Origin: Phlebiopsis flavidoalba
Lineage: Eukaryota > Basidiomycota > Agaricomycetes > Polyporales > Phanerochaetaceae
Assembly: GCA_035772785.1 (NCBI GenBank)
Contig: JAOCPU010000014.1
Span: forward strand, 372,001-436,000
Reading direction: 5' to 3'
DNA length: 64,000 nucleotides
Below the pieces are notes generated by a model. It had not been told where the DNA came from. It did no database searches and was given only the letters and a program-made list of their open reading frames with translations. This document shows positions 1 through 12,035 of this stretch, in pieces. Numbering within the stretch: position 1 is the first letter of the stretch; the number at the start of each line of letters is the position of its first letter. The position numbers and the translations under genes are program-made.

Positions 1-3000
1 ACACCCTCTGTGGTATCCGCAAGTTTACTCTACGCGATGCCTTCCTCGACTGGAATCTCGTACAGAACATCTTACTCTGGGTCCCGGATTGGGATGGTAG
101 TATCCCGCCGCCAGCCATTATAAAAGCCGAAACCCCTCTGGACTGGCAAACAGATTCTTTCGTTTGTGCATACCTCGCGGTATCAACATCACACGAGCAG
201 CTGATCCTAAGTCGGACAACCCTGTTACCGATGACGGCATCATGATCGAGAACGGAGAGCTTCTATATACGGTATCGTGGACAAGAAGACTGTCGGTGCA
301 TCCCAAGGCGGTCTGGTCCACGTCGTTTTCCGCGAGAAGGGACCAGAGATGACACGGCAGCTTTTTTCACCGGTCTCCAAACGGTAGTCAACTACTGGCT
401 CTTCCACAACGGATTTAGCATCGGCATCGGCGACACCATAGCCGACCGCAAGACAATGGAGAAGATCACGGAGGACATTACCAACAGTAAGAAGGAGGTT
501 GCCAAGATTATTGACGACGCCGCTCACGACCTACTCAAATCACAACCGGGTATGACCATCCGAGAATCCTTCGAGAACAAGGTCAACACGGAGCTCAACC
601 AGGCTCGTGACGGTGCCGGACGATATGCCACAGAAACATCTGAAGGATGACAACAACGTCAAGCAGATGGTGGTCGCCGGGTCCAAGGGCTCGTTCATCA
701 ACATCTCGCAGATGTCAGTCTGTGTCGGTCAGCAAGTAGTCGAGGGAAAACGTATCCCATTCGGTTTCCGTCACCGCACCCTGCCTCACTTCACGAAAGA
801 CGATTTCAGCCCCGAGGCGCGCGGATTCGTGGAGAACTCGTACCTACGGGGGCTCACAACCGCAAGAGTTCTTCTTCCATGCTATGGCTGGTCGAGAGGG
901 TCTCATCGATACTAGCCGTTAAGACGGCCGAAACCGGTTACATCCAGCGTCGTCTCGTTAAGGCTCTGGAGGACGTCATGGTCTGCTATGATGGGACAGT
1001 TAGGAACTCGCTTGGGGATCTCATCCAATTCGTGTACGGCGAAGACGGAATGGACGGCGCTTTCATCGAGCGACAGAACATTGACACGTTCGCCCTGAAT
1101 GACAAGGAATTCAAGCACGACTACAAGGTCGACGTCACTGACCCGTCCGGCGGCTTCCTACCCGGTGTATTACAGCCTAACCTCGACGACAATTCGTTGA
1201 ACTCCAAGTCAAGCTCGACGAAGAGTTCAGACAACTCGACACGGACCGCAACTTTTTTTTTTTTTTTTTTTTTTCTCCGAAATTGGTATATTCCCACGCT
1301 CTGATCCCTCTATTGCTCGCTACCTCCCCGTCAATCTGCAGCGCATTGTACAGAACGCGAAACAGATCTTCCATATCGATCGTCGCAAGCCAAGCGACCT
1401 GGATCCCGCCTATATTGTCGAGGCGGTTCGCGATCTGTGCACTCGCCTCATCGTCGTTCGTGTGATGATCCGCTCAGCAGGAGAGGCTCAGCAAAATGCC
1501 ACTCTTCTCTTCCAAATGCATCTCCGTGCATCGTTCGCACACACGCCCGTGTTCTAGAGAAGCACCATCTCAACAAGGAGGCATTTGAGTGGGTTCTCGT
1601 GAGGTGGAGTCGAAGTTCAATCAATCCGTTGCGCACCCTGGAGAGATGTGCGGCACCCTCGCTGCCCAGTCCAGTCCGGCGAACCAGCCACGCAGATGAC
1701 GCTCAACAACACCTTCCACTACGCCGGTGTTTCTAGTAAGAATGTCACGCTCGGTGTTTCGCGTCTCAAGGAGATCATCAACGTGGCTACAAACATTAAG
1801 ACTCCTTCCCTTACAGTCTACCTAGAACCCCAGTATGCATCTGATTCGCAAAAGCGCCAAGACCATACAGCAACAGCTCACCTACACCTCACTTTCGTAC
1901 CGTCACGGCAGCGGTTGAGATCTGGTACGATCCTGTACCCTTCGTCAACAATCATTGAAGAAGACAGCTTCTTTGTCGAGTCATTCTTCGCCATTCCCGA
2001 CGAAGAAGTTGAGTCGAAGCTTCACCTCCAATCCCCGTGGCTCCTACGCCTAGAGATCGATCGTTCGAAGATGATCGACCGCAAGTTGGAAATGGCGTAC
2101 GTTGCTGGACGTATATCGGAGAGTTTCAAGACGGATCTCTTCGTCATATGGAAATATAGTGAAGACAACTCGGATAAGTTTGGTTATTCGTTGTAGGGTC
2201 ATTGGTGGTGCGGACAAGGAAGACGACGGGCTGGGAACTGTGGAGGAGGACATATTCCTCAGACAACTCGAGAACACGATGTTGAACTCTGTCAGCCTTC
2301 GCGGTGTCCCGGTATCGGACGCGTCTTCTTTGCAAGAGCAGAACAAGGTCATCATTACACCAGAAGGCAACATCGAGGCGCGGGAGAACAAGGAATGGGT
2401 GCTCGAGACGGATGGTATCAACATGAAGACCGTGATGAGCGTCGACGGCGTCGACTTCAGGCGTACCTACTCCAACAACTGCGTCGAGATCTTCAGGGTT
2501 CTTGGTATCGAAGCCGCTCGCGCCGCCATCATGAAGGAGCTGCGAAAACGTCATCGAATTCGACGGTTCGTATGTGAACTACCGCCATATCTCGCACTCC
2601 TTTGCGATCTAATGACTCATCGCGGCTCTCTCATGGCCATCACTCGCCACGGTATCAATCGCGCGGACACCGGTGCCCTCATGAGGTGCTCATTCGAGGA
2701 GACGGTCGAAATCCTCATGGGAGGCTGCGGCCGTAGGCGAGAAGGACGACTGTCACGGCATTGCCGAGAACGTCATGTTCGGTCAGATGGCACCAATGGG
2801 TACAGGAGCGTTCGACGTTGCCTTGGATATAGAAATGCTCAAGGACGTCATCGTCGATCACCGCATACCAGTTCACACGAACATGCTCGCCTCGCATGTG
2901 GATTGGAGGGATGACTCCGGGACAGGTGGCAATGACACCATACGACAGCAACTCACCTATGTGGAATGCTGATGGCTCATTCAAGGGGTGAGACAGCTGC

Positions 3001-3888
3001 ATTCTCGCCCCTAGCCATGAACGGCGGCGACGACATTGCCCAGCATACCATCGTACATGCCATTCGGACAGAGCCCGCTGGGCGCGCGGGAAGCATGTCA
3101 CCAGCTGCTCCTGGCTACAGCCCCAGCTCGCCGAACGTCCTACTCGCCGACGTCACCGTACGTACCGCAATCGCCGTTTGCTGGAGCGACATCGCCGTTT
3201 GGCACGTCCCCCATACGCGACTTGGCCCGCCTTTCTACGATCGCAGTCGCGGGCCAACGTCGCCGACGTACTCCCCAACGTCACCTGCGCTCAACCTCAC
3301 GTCGCCAGGCTACTACTCACCTACCAGCCCGCGGTACTCTCCGACGTCGTCGCCTTCGTTCTCTCACCCACGTCGCCGCGTTACAACAGCCCGCAGTCGC
3401 CTTCGTTCAGCCCGACGTCGCCCAGGTACTCGCCCACCAGCCCGTCATTCAGCCCGGCGTCACCTCGCTGTAAGCCTCTTGTCACGTAGATTGTCTCGGT
3501 TACTAATAGCCCAAACCTCAGATTCGCCGACATCGCCCGCGCAGATGTCTCCCCGCCTCCCCGAGATACTCTCCGACCTCCTCCCGCTTCGCCTACTTCC
3601 CCTAAATATTGTATGTCCACGTTTTCTGCTATGAAACAAGCCATCTCACCTCGTTTCTAATAGCACCCGCATCTCCACCATCCCACATACTCTCCCGCTT
3701 CTCCAGCGTATTGTAAGTCTCGTCTTTTTCTGCTCATAGACTGTGCTTAACGTCAATTTCATCAGCACCTGCATCGCCGGCTTACAGCCCGACCTCGCCG
3801 CAGTGGTCACCGTGTCGAGTCCGGCTCAGCAGAATGGCTCGAGCAACAACCGATCGAACGCGTACTCCGTGTCGCCATCATGGACTAG
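1..3888 (+). CDS. RPB1: RNA polymerase II largest subunit (RPB1), 3' part, frameshifted
   Basis: Catalytic large subunit of RNA polymerase II; the 5' part lies outside the window. In order I can read the funnel region (near 1-600), the bridge helix ([20 protein letters not shown], near 860-930), the cleft segment, the trigger loop ([16 protein letters not shown], near 1700-1760), and the C-terminal heptad domain from about 3100. Reading frame changes occur many times (for example near 125, 170, 640, 860 and 2170), yet residues either side match the family, so these look like indel errors. A 22-T run at 1253-1274 sits inside the conserved segment before [16 protein letters not shown]. Three small introns interrupt the CTD. 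The last codons read PSW then TAG at 3886-3888 after one further frameshift. Identity is certain; exact exon borders are not. Confidence 0.95.
3470..3521 (+). other. RPB1 CTD intron
   Basis: 52-nt GT-AG intron (GTAAGC donor, CTAAT-type branch sequence near 3503, CAG acceptor). It splits a Tyr codon, so SPRY continues into SPTSP after splicing. Confidence 0.8.
3611..3663 (+). other. RPB1 CTD intron
   Basis: 53-nt GT-AG intron (GTATGT donor, TAG acceptor). Splicing joins KY to SPASP, again at a heptad border. Confidence 0.8.
3713..3765 (+). other. RPB1 CTD intron
   Basis: 53-nt GT-AG intron (GTAAGT donor, CAG acceptor). Splicing joins the Tyr of one heptad to [14 protein letters not shown]. 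All three introns sit at the same phase within a heptad. Confidence 0.8.
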
Positions 3889-4141
3889 GCTGCAGCTCGC
3901 GATGTGTCTTCTAATCGCGCTGAGATGATGTCGTAGCCCTTTCCGTACCTTCTTTTGATTCTTATGCTCTCGATATCCGCCAGCGGTACCATATTCTGTT
4001 TAGCTCTGTCCAACGCATGCATGTAGATTATTAAACCACTCGTATTACCATCACCCCCACTAAATGACATTGTGTCTTGCTGTCTTGCAGCATCTTCTCA
4101 CATGCTGAACACTCCGGATATTCTGAGTGTGTGCATGCTAG

Positions 4142-6252
4142 TTAATTAAGTAATGACGCAAACCCAAGGACATGTCTAGGGGATAATCTTCTCTCTGGCC
4201 TAAATAGAGAAAGGTCCTTTATCCGAAAAAGTTTCTTTCTGATCCCCTCCCAGGCGCGCGCACGCTCGTGCGCTGCGGCGCCATCACCCAGCACAGACTT
4301 GTTCTCAATTGCACGACGGCCAAGGTAAGGCATGACCTGTAAGATACAAGGATGTGAATACCCGGCTCAAATATGTCGACATACAGAAAGACACATACCT
4401 CTGCAAGGGACCCGTACGGCACGTACTTGATCACGAACGGCGCAGAGGAGCGCGTGCGCTCGACGAGGTAGTCCGTCAAATCGTCGTGCATCCCTATCAT
4501 ACACATCGGATTTAGGACTCAGCACATATTCCCACAGAGCAAGCAACTCACCGTACAGCTGCGCCATCGAGACACGCTCGGTAACTTTCGCTCCCGAGCC
4601 GCACGACACGCTCCCCCCCGCGTCCGTTTCGCCCTGCGGGCTCAGCAAGCCCCCGCGCAACAAGCTGGTCGAGAATCAGCCGACAGCTACCCCAGTTGTG
4701 CGTCCCGAAAAAGCACGCCGACTGCCGGTGGCCTCGGCGCGACAGGCGTGCTCGCGCCGAACCACGAACGCGTGGGCTTGGGCGGCGCGGACGTCCGCGG
4801 CGACGGCGTCGAGGAGGATGCCGACGCAGGTGTTGTAGCACGCGTCGGTCTCGGGTTTCGTGGCCCACACGGGCGGGAGGGCGTCCGGAGAGATGGAGAG
4901 CGAGTGGGCGGTGGGCGACGCGAGGGCGGTGTGTGCGGCGAGCTCGTGTGGGTGGTATGCGCCGCGGACGAGCTTTACGCCGAGGGCGAAGTTGTTTGCT
5001 TTGGCGATTTGGAGGCTTTGGACGAGGTGGGATTCGGTGCTATAGGAGCATTAATATTAAATATCGAATGCTCGTTGTAGTAATGAGTCCCTACCGGCGC
5101 AGGTATGCTTGGTACGTGTTGTATATGAGAGGTTGGACGGACGATACATCAGAGGTTGAGGTCAAACGATTATACTTCGACATTAAAACCAAAGCAATCG
5201 CGTCTACTGCCGGCTGGAAGGGTTTTAGTTTGATTCCGTATTTGCGCGCGTGGTACCCACCTGATACCAACTGTACTCTGCATCAATGATAATCTTGACA
5301 CCACGTTCATGGGCACGTTTACATATAGCGTCCATATCCTCGAAAAGCTCCTTGAGTTCGTGTATGTTCTGTGCGGTGAGGGCACCATCAGGCGAAGATG
5401 ACTGGCTGTAAAGTACGGCAAGGTCTGAGGGCTGTGGTGTTCCGGGGAATGCGACCGGTTCAGAAGAGAAGGGACGGTGTTTGACGATGTAGTTCGACAA
5501 GTTTATCAGCGCGAGATGATCGGGGAGTAGTGCAGTCTACTGGAAAATGAGCTTTCATATGGTGATAATCCCGATTCCTTAGACTTACCAACTTGATCGG
5601 CAACCCATGTCCGTCTGCCCTTGGTTGTTCCCGCAGGCAAGTACTTGTCCTCAAAGTCTGCAGCAATGTCGATGCTATGAAGCATCTCCTGCACGCCTTG
5701 TTTATGTGCGGGCTGTACATTCTTGCCTTGTACCGCTGCCTGGCCCGCTGCCGAGTGCTCGTCCACCTCGACACTGTACGCGAAAAGACAACCCTTGTTC
5801 TCCGCTCGCAGTTCTTCGACTAGTGGAATTGCCTCCTCCGCGGTCTCTGCACCGACGAACTGGTTGAAGAACGTGACACGGACGACAGCTGTGGTTATGC
5901 TGTTCACGACGGGGACCGAAAGGAGTGCCGACAGAATTGTCGGTGACCAATCTACGAGCAGGGGGGGAATCGAGCACATCCCGTACACGACATATGCCCG
6001 GACCAGACTTGACAGCGATTTCTCATGCTTTGCCTTCTCCACCTTCGCAGCGGCGTCCGCATACACGAACAGCTCGTCCTTCAACCACCAATACGAGATG
6101 GCCGACACTCCTGTCACAACGCATAAGGCAGGCAATGTAGGCCTACGCGGTGGTACTGCCGGTGAGGAGAACCCGCGGGATAGCCTACCCGAGGCTACGT
6201 GCGGCGAGCGACTGAGCCTGGGGAGCGTCCCCCAGAGTAACCGGGCGGACAT
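4142..6252 (-). CDS. Proline dehydrogenase (proline oxidase), mitochondrial, frameshifted
   Basis: FAD-dependent enzyme that oxidises proline to pyrroline-5-carboxylate, the first step of proline catabolism at the inner mitochondrial membrane. The start at 6252 gives an Arg/Ser-rich mitochondrial presequence (MSARLLWGTLPRLSRSPH). Family blocks follow in order: VTFFNQFVGAETAEEAIPLV, ERGVKIIIDAEYSWYQ (near 5280), FALGVKLVRGAYHPHEL (near 4940), DACYNTCVGILLDAV, FGTHNWGSCRLILDQLVARG (near 4690) and, at the C-terminus, MAQLYGMHDDLTDYL, VIKYVPYGSLAEV and PYLGRRAIENKSVL. Small introns (for example around 5540-5587) and several frameshifts interrupt it. The last ORF stops at 4142; the true stop may be slightly earlier. 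It is convergent with RPB1, about 250 bp apart. Confidence 0.9.
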
Positions 6253-6548
6253 GGTAGACGTTCAGAGTCAAGCAAGAGTTGAGACGGGTTAAGATGATTC
6301 GAAAGGGTCTGGCGAAGCGTTGTGGATGGGCCGATAGCCGTCCGAGGGGTGATAAGGCCTGCAGCTCATATGGATCCGCCCGGCTCGACTCGTGCTACGC
6401 GGCGCGGGTGCATCGACATCCGTAAGTTGAGAAAATGAAATCCTGTAATTTCCGTGGATTTATATAGTTTTATTAGGGCGTGGGCGCGAGAGATACACCA
6501 GAGTGCGTGTGGGTGTTGTGGGAGTAGGAGACAAACTCTGGTTAGGAC

Positions 6549-8251
6549 ATGTACAGCTCAAGAGGCGACATCAAGATCCTCGCGGGGGAGCTCTTTGACT
6601 CTTACAACGGCGACTTCCTCAGAAATAGACTTATCTCTGTCTCTCCTGACTCTGGTCTCATCGTCGGTGTCGATATTTTTGAGGACGAAGACGAATGGCT
6701 ACGCGATGCTGGGATTGACATAAACAGCGAGTCGAGACCATTGACCTCCGCGTGACGCACTGTGCTTCCGGGGTTTGTCGACACTCATGTACATTTTGAG
6801 TAGCTCATATCTCGCGAGTTTGGCTTAACAAAATGATTTTCGATAGTGTTTCTCCATCCGTACTCGGAGACGAGTTGGACGGACCAGGTCACTCGCGCGA
6901 GAGCCTCGCTGAGCGCACCATCCGGGCGACAGTCCATGCCAGGCGCACACTCATGGCAGGGTACACAGCCGTCCGGTAAGGCCAATTTTATTGCTCCGGT
7001 GGGCGAAATGACTGACCCTCTGACAGCGACCTCGGGACTGAGGGCGCCCAGGACGCGGATCTAGCACTGCGCAAGTGTCTATCTGGACCCGACGCGGTCG
7101 CTGTAGGTCCGCGATACTTTACCGCAAACCGAGCTATTGTTGGTACCAAGTGGAAGGAGGAGGATTTTACGGTGTGTATACAAACGCAAGGGTTACAGTG
7201 CCCATTATGCTCACGGAAAGCAGGCCCGAAGAATATTCTGTACCCTGACCGCGATGGCGTCGAAGGTTATGATGGGTGCTGAGATCGCAGACGGCGAGGT
7301 AGAATGCATTAAGGCTGTGCGCAGGCAAGTCGGCGCAGGTGCAGACTGGATCAAGGCAAGTTGACTTTGGTGGTATGTGCGAGTGGCGGCTCACGAGTTG
7401 CATAGATATATGCAGGTATTATGCTCGGCTTGGAACGTATATTATTATACTCAGAGGTTGCATAGATTATCGCGTAAGGACCAACATGGCTGATGTTTCT
7501 CCTCGCAACGACCGCAGCGCATCGCTCACACACGTTCACGCGAAGGCCGCCGAGGTCCGCGCCATGGTCACCGAAGCCCACCGCCTCGGCGTCAGGTCGC
7601 AGCACACGCCTCTGAGGCTTCGACCCCTTCGGGCGCTGCTCGCCGACCTACACACACACGTCGACAGCATCGAGCACGGGCACGGCACGCGCATGCGCCC
7701 ACTCCTCGACGACGCCCCTCCGCCTTTCCCCGCGGCGCAGCCAATCTTCTGGGTCCCCACCCTCGCAGCGTACTGGTACAACCGGCCAGACGAACGGGCG
7801 TCTGGGAGCGCACGGCGCAGACTTTCCGTGCGTTCCTCCGTAAGAGGCCCAGCGGCCTACGCGTCGCGTGTGGTGGCGACACGGGCGTGTTTTTTGCGCA
7901 CGGGGACAACGCGCTTGAGATGAAGCTTATGGTGCGTCTGGTGCGCCTGTACGCCAGGTCCTGCGGTGGGCCACGCTTGGGGGCTGGGAGTGTGTGCGCA
8001 GTGCGTCCTGGGAGGGCGAGACGGGCGAGCAGAGGTTGAAGGCGGTCGAGAGTCTGGGCGAGGATGTGCGGGTGGTTGGGATAACGAGGTGCCCTTTGGC
8101 GCGATTCGCAAAGGGTTCGCGGCGGATATTGTCGCGACTAGTGGGTCACTTCTGGAGAATTTTGAGGCTGCAGTGGACAAGGAAAGCATTTTGCTTTGTT
8201 ATGAAGGGAGGTAAAGTGTATAAACGAGACGGCAAGGAATATCACTACTAG
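6549..8251 (+). CDS. Amidohydrolase-family metal-dependent hydrolase
   Basis: Imidazolonepropionase/prolidase-like member of the amidohydrolase superfamily, which hydrolyses amide or similar bonds with one or two metal ions; the substrate is unknown. After an N-terminal SRGDIKILAGELFDSYNG, the metal-binding signature TVLPGFVDTHVHF is at about 6759-6797, followed by a small intron. Further blocks are ETSWTDQVT, RRTLMAGYTAVRDLG, VGAGADWIK (metal-bridging Lys, near 7335), VAAHASE (near 7590), VDSIEHGHG (near 7665), FWVPTLAAYW and ACGGDTGVFAHGDNALEM (last metal Asp, near 7875). The C-terminus is PFGAIRKGFAADIV, then FVMKGGKVYKRDGKEYHY and a stop at 8249-8251. There are at least five frame changes, some of them introns. 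A cytosolic or secreted location cannot be decided; I see no signal peptide. Confidence 0.85.
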
Positions 8252-10140
8252 GATGTATTATATAGTCTAGTACTGATGCAAAATTGGAGATCATTAGTGA
8301 CTAAAGAGACATGGAAATATAGTGACTCAAGGGCTGAAAAGTAAAGACTGGCATGGGTGTTGAAGCTTGAAGTTCAGGTCATCCGCGAGGAAGTGAAGTG
8401 CATTTCATGACATACAATAGACATACGTACGATAAGTTCGAGCGACGCTCAATTGACCGTGAGAATCATGGGCGAGGCCGCTAGTATAAAACGCGATCAA
8501 TTTGCCGTCTCTTGCTGCTTGACCTGGACCTTCCCCAATGCAATCGTCTCGACGTGAACACCTTCACAGTCATCTTAATCATAACACTACCCTGTGTGCA
8601 CCTACTTTGACGCAAGCTTCGTTACACTCCTCTGCGCGCAGCGCGACCGACATACGCATCCATCCCATGTACCAAGTCAAGACACGACGCAAATTTTCTA
8701 CGCGTCGTGGCTGTTACGGTCATGGAACATCAACGCCTCTCGCTTGCGCTGCCATTTGGTGTCGTTATGAGATTGGGTGGATCACGGTGCGGCGGGCTGG
8801 TGCAGTCCTAGTAGAGTTGAGTGCAGTCTTTAGCCTTTGAGCTTCTCTTTGCGACTGTGCTCGTAGTTTCTGGGACATACATTTTCTCTTCACTACCTCT
8901 CACTTGTTTCTATCATTTGAGCCCTCCAGCAATATGCATATTCATGCGCTATTTCTCGCAAATCTCTTGCGATTACAAACCCTGAGACCTTGAAGCTTTA
9001 CGTCGGGCCCTATGTGAAGGACTATCACTCCCGACAGGATTATGCGCGTCCGCGGACAAAGCCACAGCATCTTTCACGCGGGGGATTTGTGTACAATGAA
9101 CCTTGCATTTTGTGCATCTATACTCTAAACACGAAGAACTGTACGAACTACCGGCTCTGCTCCTCCCGACACCAATCTCAGGAAAAGCGCGACGCAAGTC
9201 AAGCACTAAGACATCCGAGTTCCTATCCGCCCTGTAAAGGCACAGACCGGCCGTGGTTTCGAGATTATCGAGAGGCGAGGTCTGCAATTTGACGAAAGGT
9301 GCGTTAGAGAGAAAAATGGCGGCGCGTTCGGCTTTATACGGCGATGATCACGTGATGCCCTTGATCGGGTCGCGTATTTTGCTCACGGAGAGACCACTGC
9401 CGCTTGTAGTCTCGTTTCCCATCCCGCACCGGACTCCGAAAGCGCAAGGCTTTCGGCCGGCGAAGCGGACATCGAAAAAACGGATGTTCGCCGGTCGTCC
9501 AGAAGGTCTGGTGCTCTTCGTCCACGAAAGGCTACATCGCTGGGCACGTTGCCGTCACGCTCGCGCTTTGGGCTCAATGCCCCGCCACTCACACTCCTTC
9601 CCCTCCCGTTCACGCTCTTATTACCCTTCGCCTTAGCATATAGAATACATGGTCGGCTCATACATAATATTTTGGTCATTTCCCGCGGTTATTTTTGGGT
9701 TTTCGTGCAACTCTGATCATATGCCGCCCTCATCAGCGCGCTGCTCTGGGAAACGACCTCAAATAGCGGATGAATGGCTCAATGGTGCAGTATATGGGCT
9801 AAGGAGGCTATTACATGACCTGTAAGTGGTACCAGGGCCGCCGGTAATCCAAATGCCGCCCCAATTTGGGCGAAATGTCCGCATATACCCACCATGAACG
9901 TCGAAACCGGGCACATTTACATTCCTTAGCACTCTGGTATGCCATAACACAAACTGGTACACATGTACTAGTGGGCGAGGGCGGCCTACGAACGGATGTT
10001 GTAGGTCCCAAGGACCCAATCGAGCAGGGGAGGGAAGGGGCGGGCGCCCTGTCACGCGTTACTTGTCACCGATGTAGCCTATCCTGACGAAACTCACCAA
10101 CATTCCCCCCCAGAACCAGGGACTTCAGTTTTTCGATGTC
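8252..10140. other. No assignable gene
   Basis: Short ORFs on both strands (for example 8538-8840 +, 8973-9287 -, 9383-9679 -) carry no motif I recognise and no consistent exon chain. Base composition is like the surrounding genes, so a diverged or frameshifted gene around 9000-9650 is possible. Confidence 0.4.
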
Positions 10141-10150
10141 CGACCGGTTC

Positions 10151-10194
10151 AGCCCGCTATGTCCGGGCTAGGGGGGAGAGGCCTTCGGGCCTCT
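10151..10194 (+). other. Two adjacent RNA-type hairpins, one with a C(UUCG)G tetraloop
   Basis: AGCCCG-7 nt-CGGGCT at 10151-10169 is followed by a 7-bp perfect stem AGAGGCC-TTCG-GGCCTCT at 10177-10194. UUCG closed by C-G is an exceptionally stable RNA loop. No RNA family is recognised. Confidence 0.5.
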
Positions 10195-10499
10195 AAATGG
10201 CTGGGGACGAGACTATGCCGCTTGCAACCAGGGCTTGACTTGAACCTCGTTGGTGGAATTTAGTGAGTGTATAATCACGGACATAGGTAAAGCTCATAAT
10301 GGCTCCACAGATGATTTATTGTTGATCGAAGTATATTTCTGGGGCTTATACTTCTCACCGAGTATTTCTATGTGACTTTTCCAGAGTTTACACCTTTCGG
10401 ATACCGCACACGTCGGGACCAGGCCCAGGTATCACCTCGCCTCTTGGGCAATGTATCCGAGCCAACACGGATGCAGGGCTCTACTAATGTCCACTAGAA

Positions 10500-11110
10500 G
10501 CTTCTGATGTGGTTCTTTGCTTCACGGGCGATCGTGACGCTCTGTGGGCTTCCCCTTGCTCGGGAGGCTTGCCCTATGTCGCTGTTCCAAGGCGTCATGC
10601 ACCACAATGCCTCTACAGACAGCGGCTTTTTCCTCGTTAAACCACTCAACCCCTTTGATGGAGACTGTAACGGCCCCGCGTGTGACCGCGATACTCATCC
10701 TCACCCCGGCGGTGCCAGAGTCGGCCCTCAACCTCGGGCTCGCCCCTCAAGCCCTGGCCATTGCGCGTGCAGAGCTTAACTCGCGCGTCGAAAGACGGGT
10801 ACCTATCAGCGCGGTAAGATTCTGGCTATTAGGCAAGAATTATACTGAGGTCCGCGGTGACAGGATGGAGGGCCAGTGCTTGGGACGCGCACAATCAGGT
10901 GTTGCGTCCATTTTATCATACGAATCAGTCAGCTCATAACGCTCAACGCATCGAACGCTGAAACATTGCTCTAGGTCGAGGATAACGTCAGGCGCGAAGT
11001 TCCTTGTGGTGTAGATCCCCGGCGCCACGCGGTAAGACATATACGACTGTCCCGCATGTTTGCTACCATTCGGGAGCACCCAATTCCGACGCTCATATGA
11101 TATAATCATT
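10500..11110. other. Possible fragments of an unidentified gene
   Basis: Plus-strand codons around 10670-10790 read LTPAVPESALNLGLAPQALAIARAE-like text, and minus-strand 10840-11109 is an 89-codon open frame. Neither shows a known domain. Strand and extent cannot be settled. Confidence 0.2.
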
Positions 11111-11774
11111 GTTGAGTTTCAAGACGGGACGCTCTTGACTTTCTGCTGAGCTCACCTTTACAATTACAACTAGGTGACCTAGGTGTTGTGGACGTCTCAA
11201 GGTTTCTTACTGGCAACTAGCAGCGGCACGTTGTTCTGGCTTTTGTAAGTAGCATTCAGCTTCCTACTGATCAACACCGGACTGGAACAAGATTATCCTG
11301 TCCTATTACAGACATCGCTGGCGGGGGCTAAACATCATGCATCATGGCTCAGCCTTATATGTCGATCGCCAACACCGTGAAATCTCCGGCCGTCTCGCAG
11401 ACCACAATGCTCACTCCGCCATGACCACGCGGAACGCTTGTTGTCCCGTGGTAAATCTGATGATATTCAGTACCTGAGCGACCTTTGTAGATCTGAACGC
11501 GCTTTGAAGATGTTTAATTCATTGTCTAACCTCTTATTGCCTCAGATCCTGTGCGGCATCAATACGCGGTATGGGGACATGCCATCGTGTTTCAAAGATT
11601 AGGCGATAGTCTAGTCGCGGGTACATTTTTTTTATGTCAGAAGATCGGTCTAGTGTTCTCTCGACGCCTTGGTGTGCCCTAATCGTGTGGGGTGGGTCTT
11701 GTCACAGTACACTCGAAGCCATTCAAATCACCCATTGCTAGATCGTCAATCGTGCAGATCTGATCACAGCGTTT

Positions 11775-11836
11775 AGGTCTTGCCGTAGTATAGCGCATGC
11801 GATATATTCCCCCGGGTTCAAACCCTGACAGACCCA
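11775..11836 (+). pseudogene. tRNA-like remnant (truncated)
   Basis: A perfect B-box-like GGTTCAAACCC is followed by TGACAGACC, which can pair with an upstream AGGTCT to give a 5-bp acceptor-like stem. A D-arm-like GTAGTATAGC lies between. The span is 62 nt, about 11 nt short of a tRNA, and the anticodon arm is missing. It may be a decayed tRNA or one damaged by sequence errors. Confidence 0.3.
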
Positions 11837-12035
11837 ACGAATCTAAATTGATTCTCGCCTCATCACTCTAACAGGGTGAGCCTCTCAATACCGACTTGTC
11901 ATCCTTTAGAGCCGATGCTGACACCTGCTGATTTAGCGCCTGCATCACGTATAAAAGCAAGGACATCGTTAGCTCGAGTCTTCAGCGCATTCTGCCTCGA
12001 GTGCTACGCATACCATCTGGTAACCGTCGGGCACC

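Larger units (their letters stand above)
3100..3820 (+). repeat. RPB1 CTD heptad repeats
   Basis: Degenerate YSPTSPx heptads, read in several frames because of indels. Examples are [22 protein letters not shown] and [17 protein letters not shown]. The last heptads are spread over small exons and end in [10 protein letters not shown]. The repeat is the phosphorylation platform for transcription-coupled RNA processing. Confidence 0.9.

Noticed and set aside
4696..5289. 197-codon Arg-rich plus-strand ORF
   Set aside because: It is the antisense shadow of the GC-rich proline dehydrogenase coding sequence.
5723..6292. 189-codon plus-strand ORF
   Set aside because: Antisense of the N-terminal proline dehydrogenase exon, which has clear family blocks.
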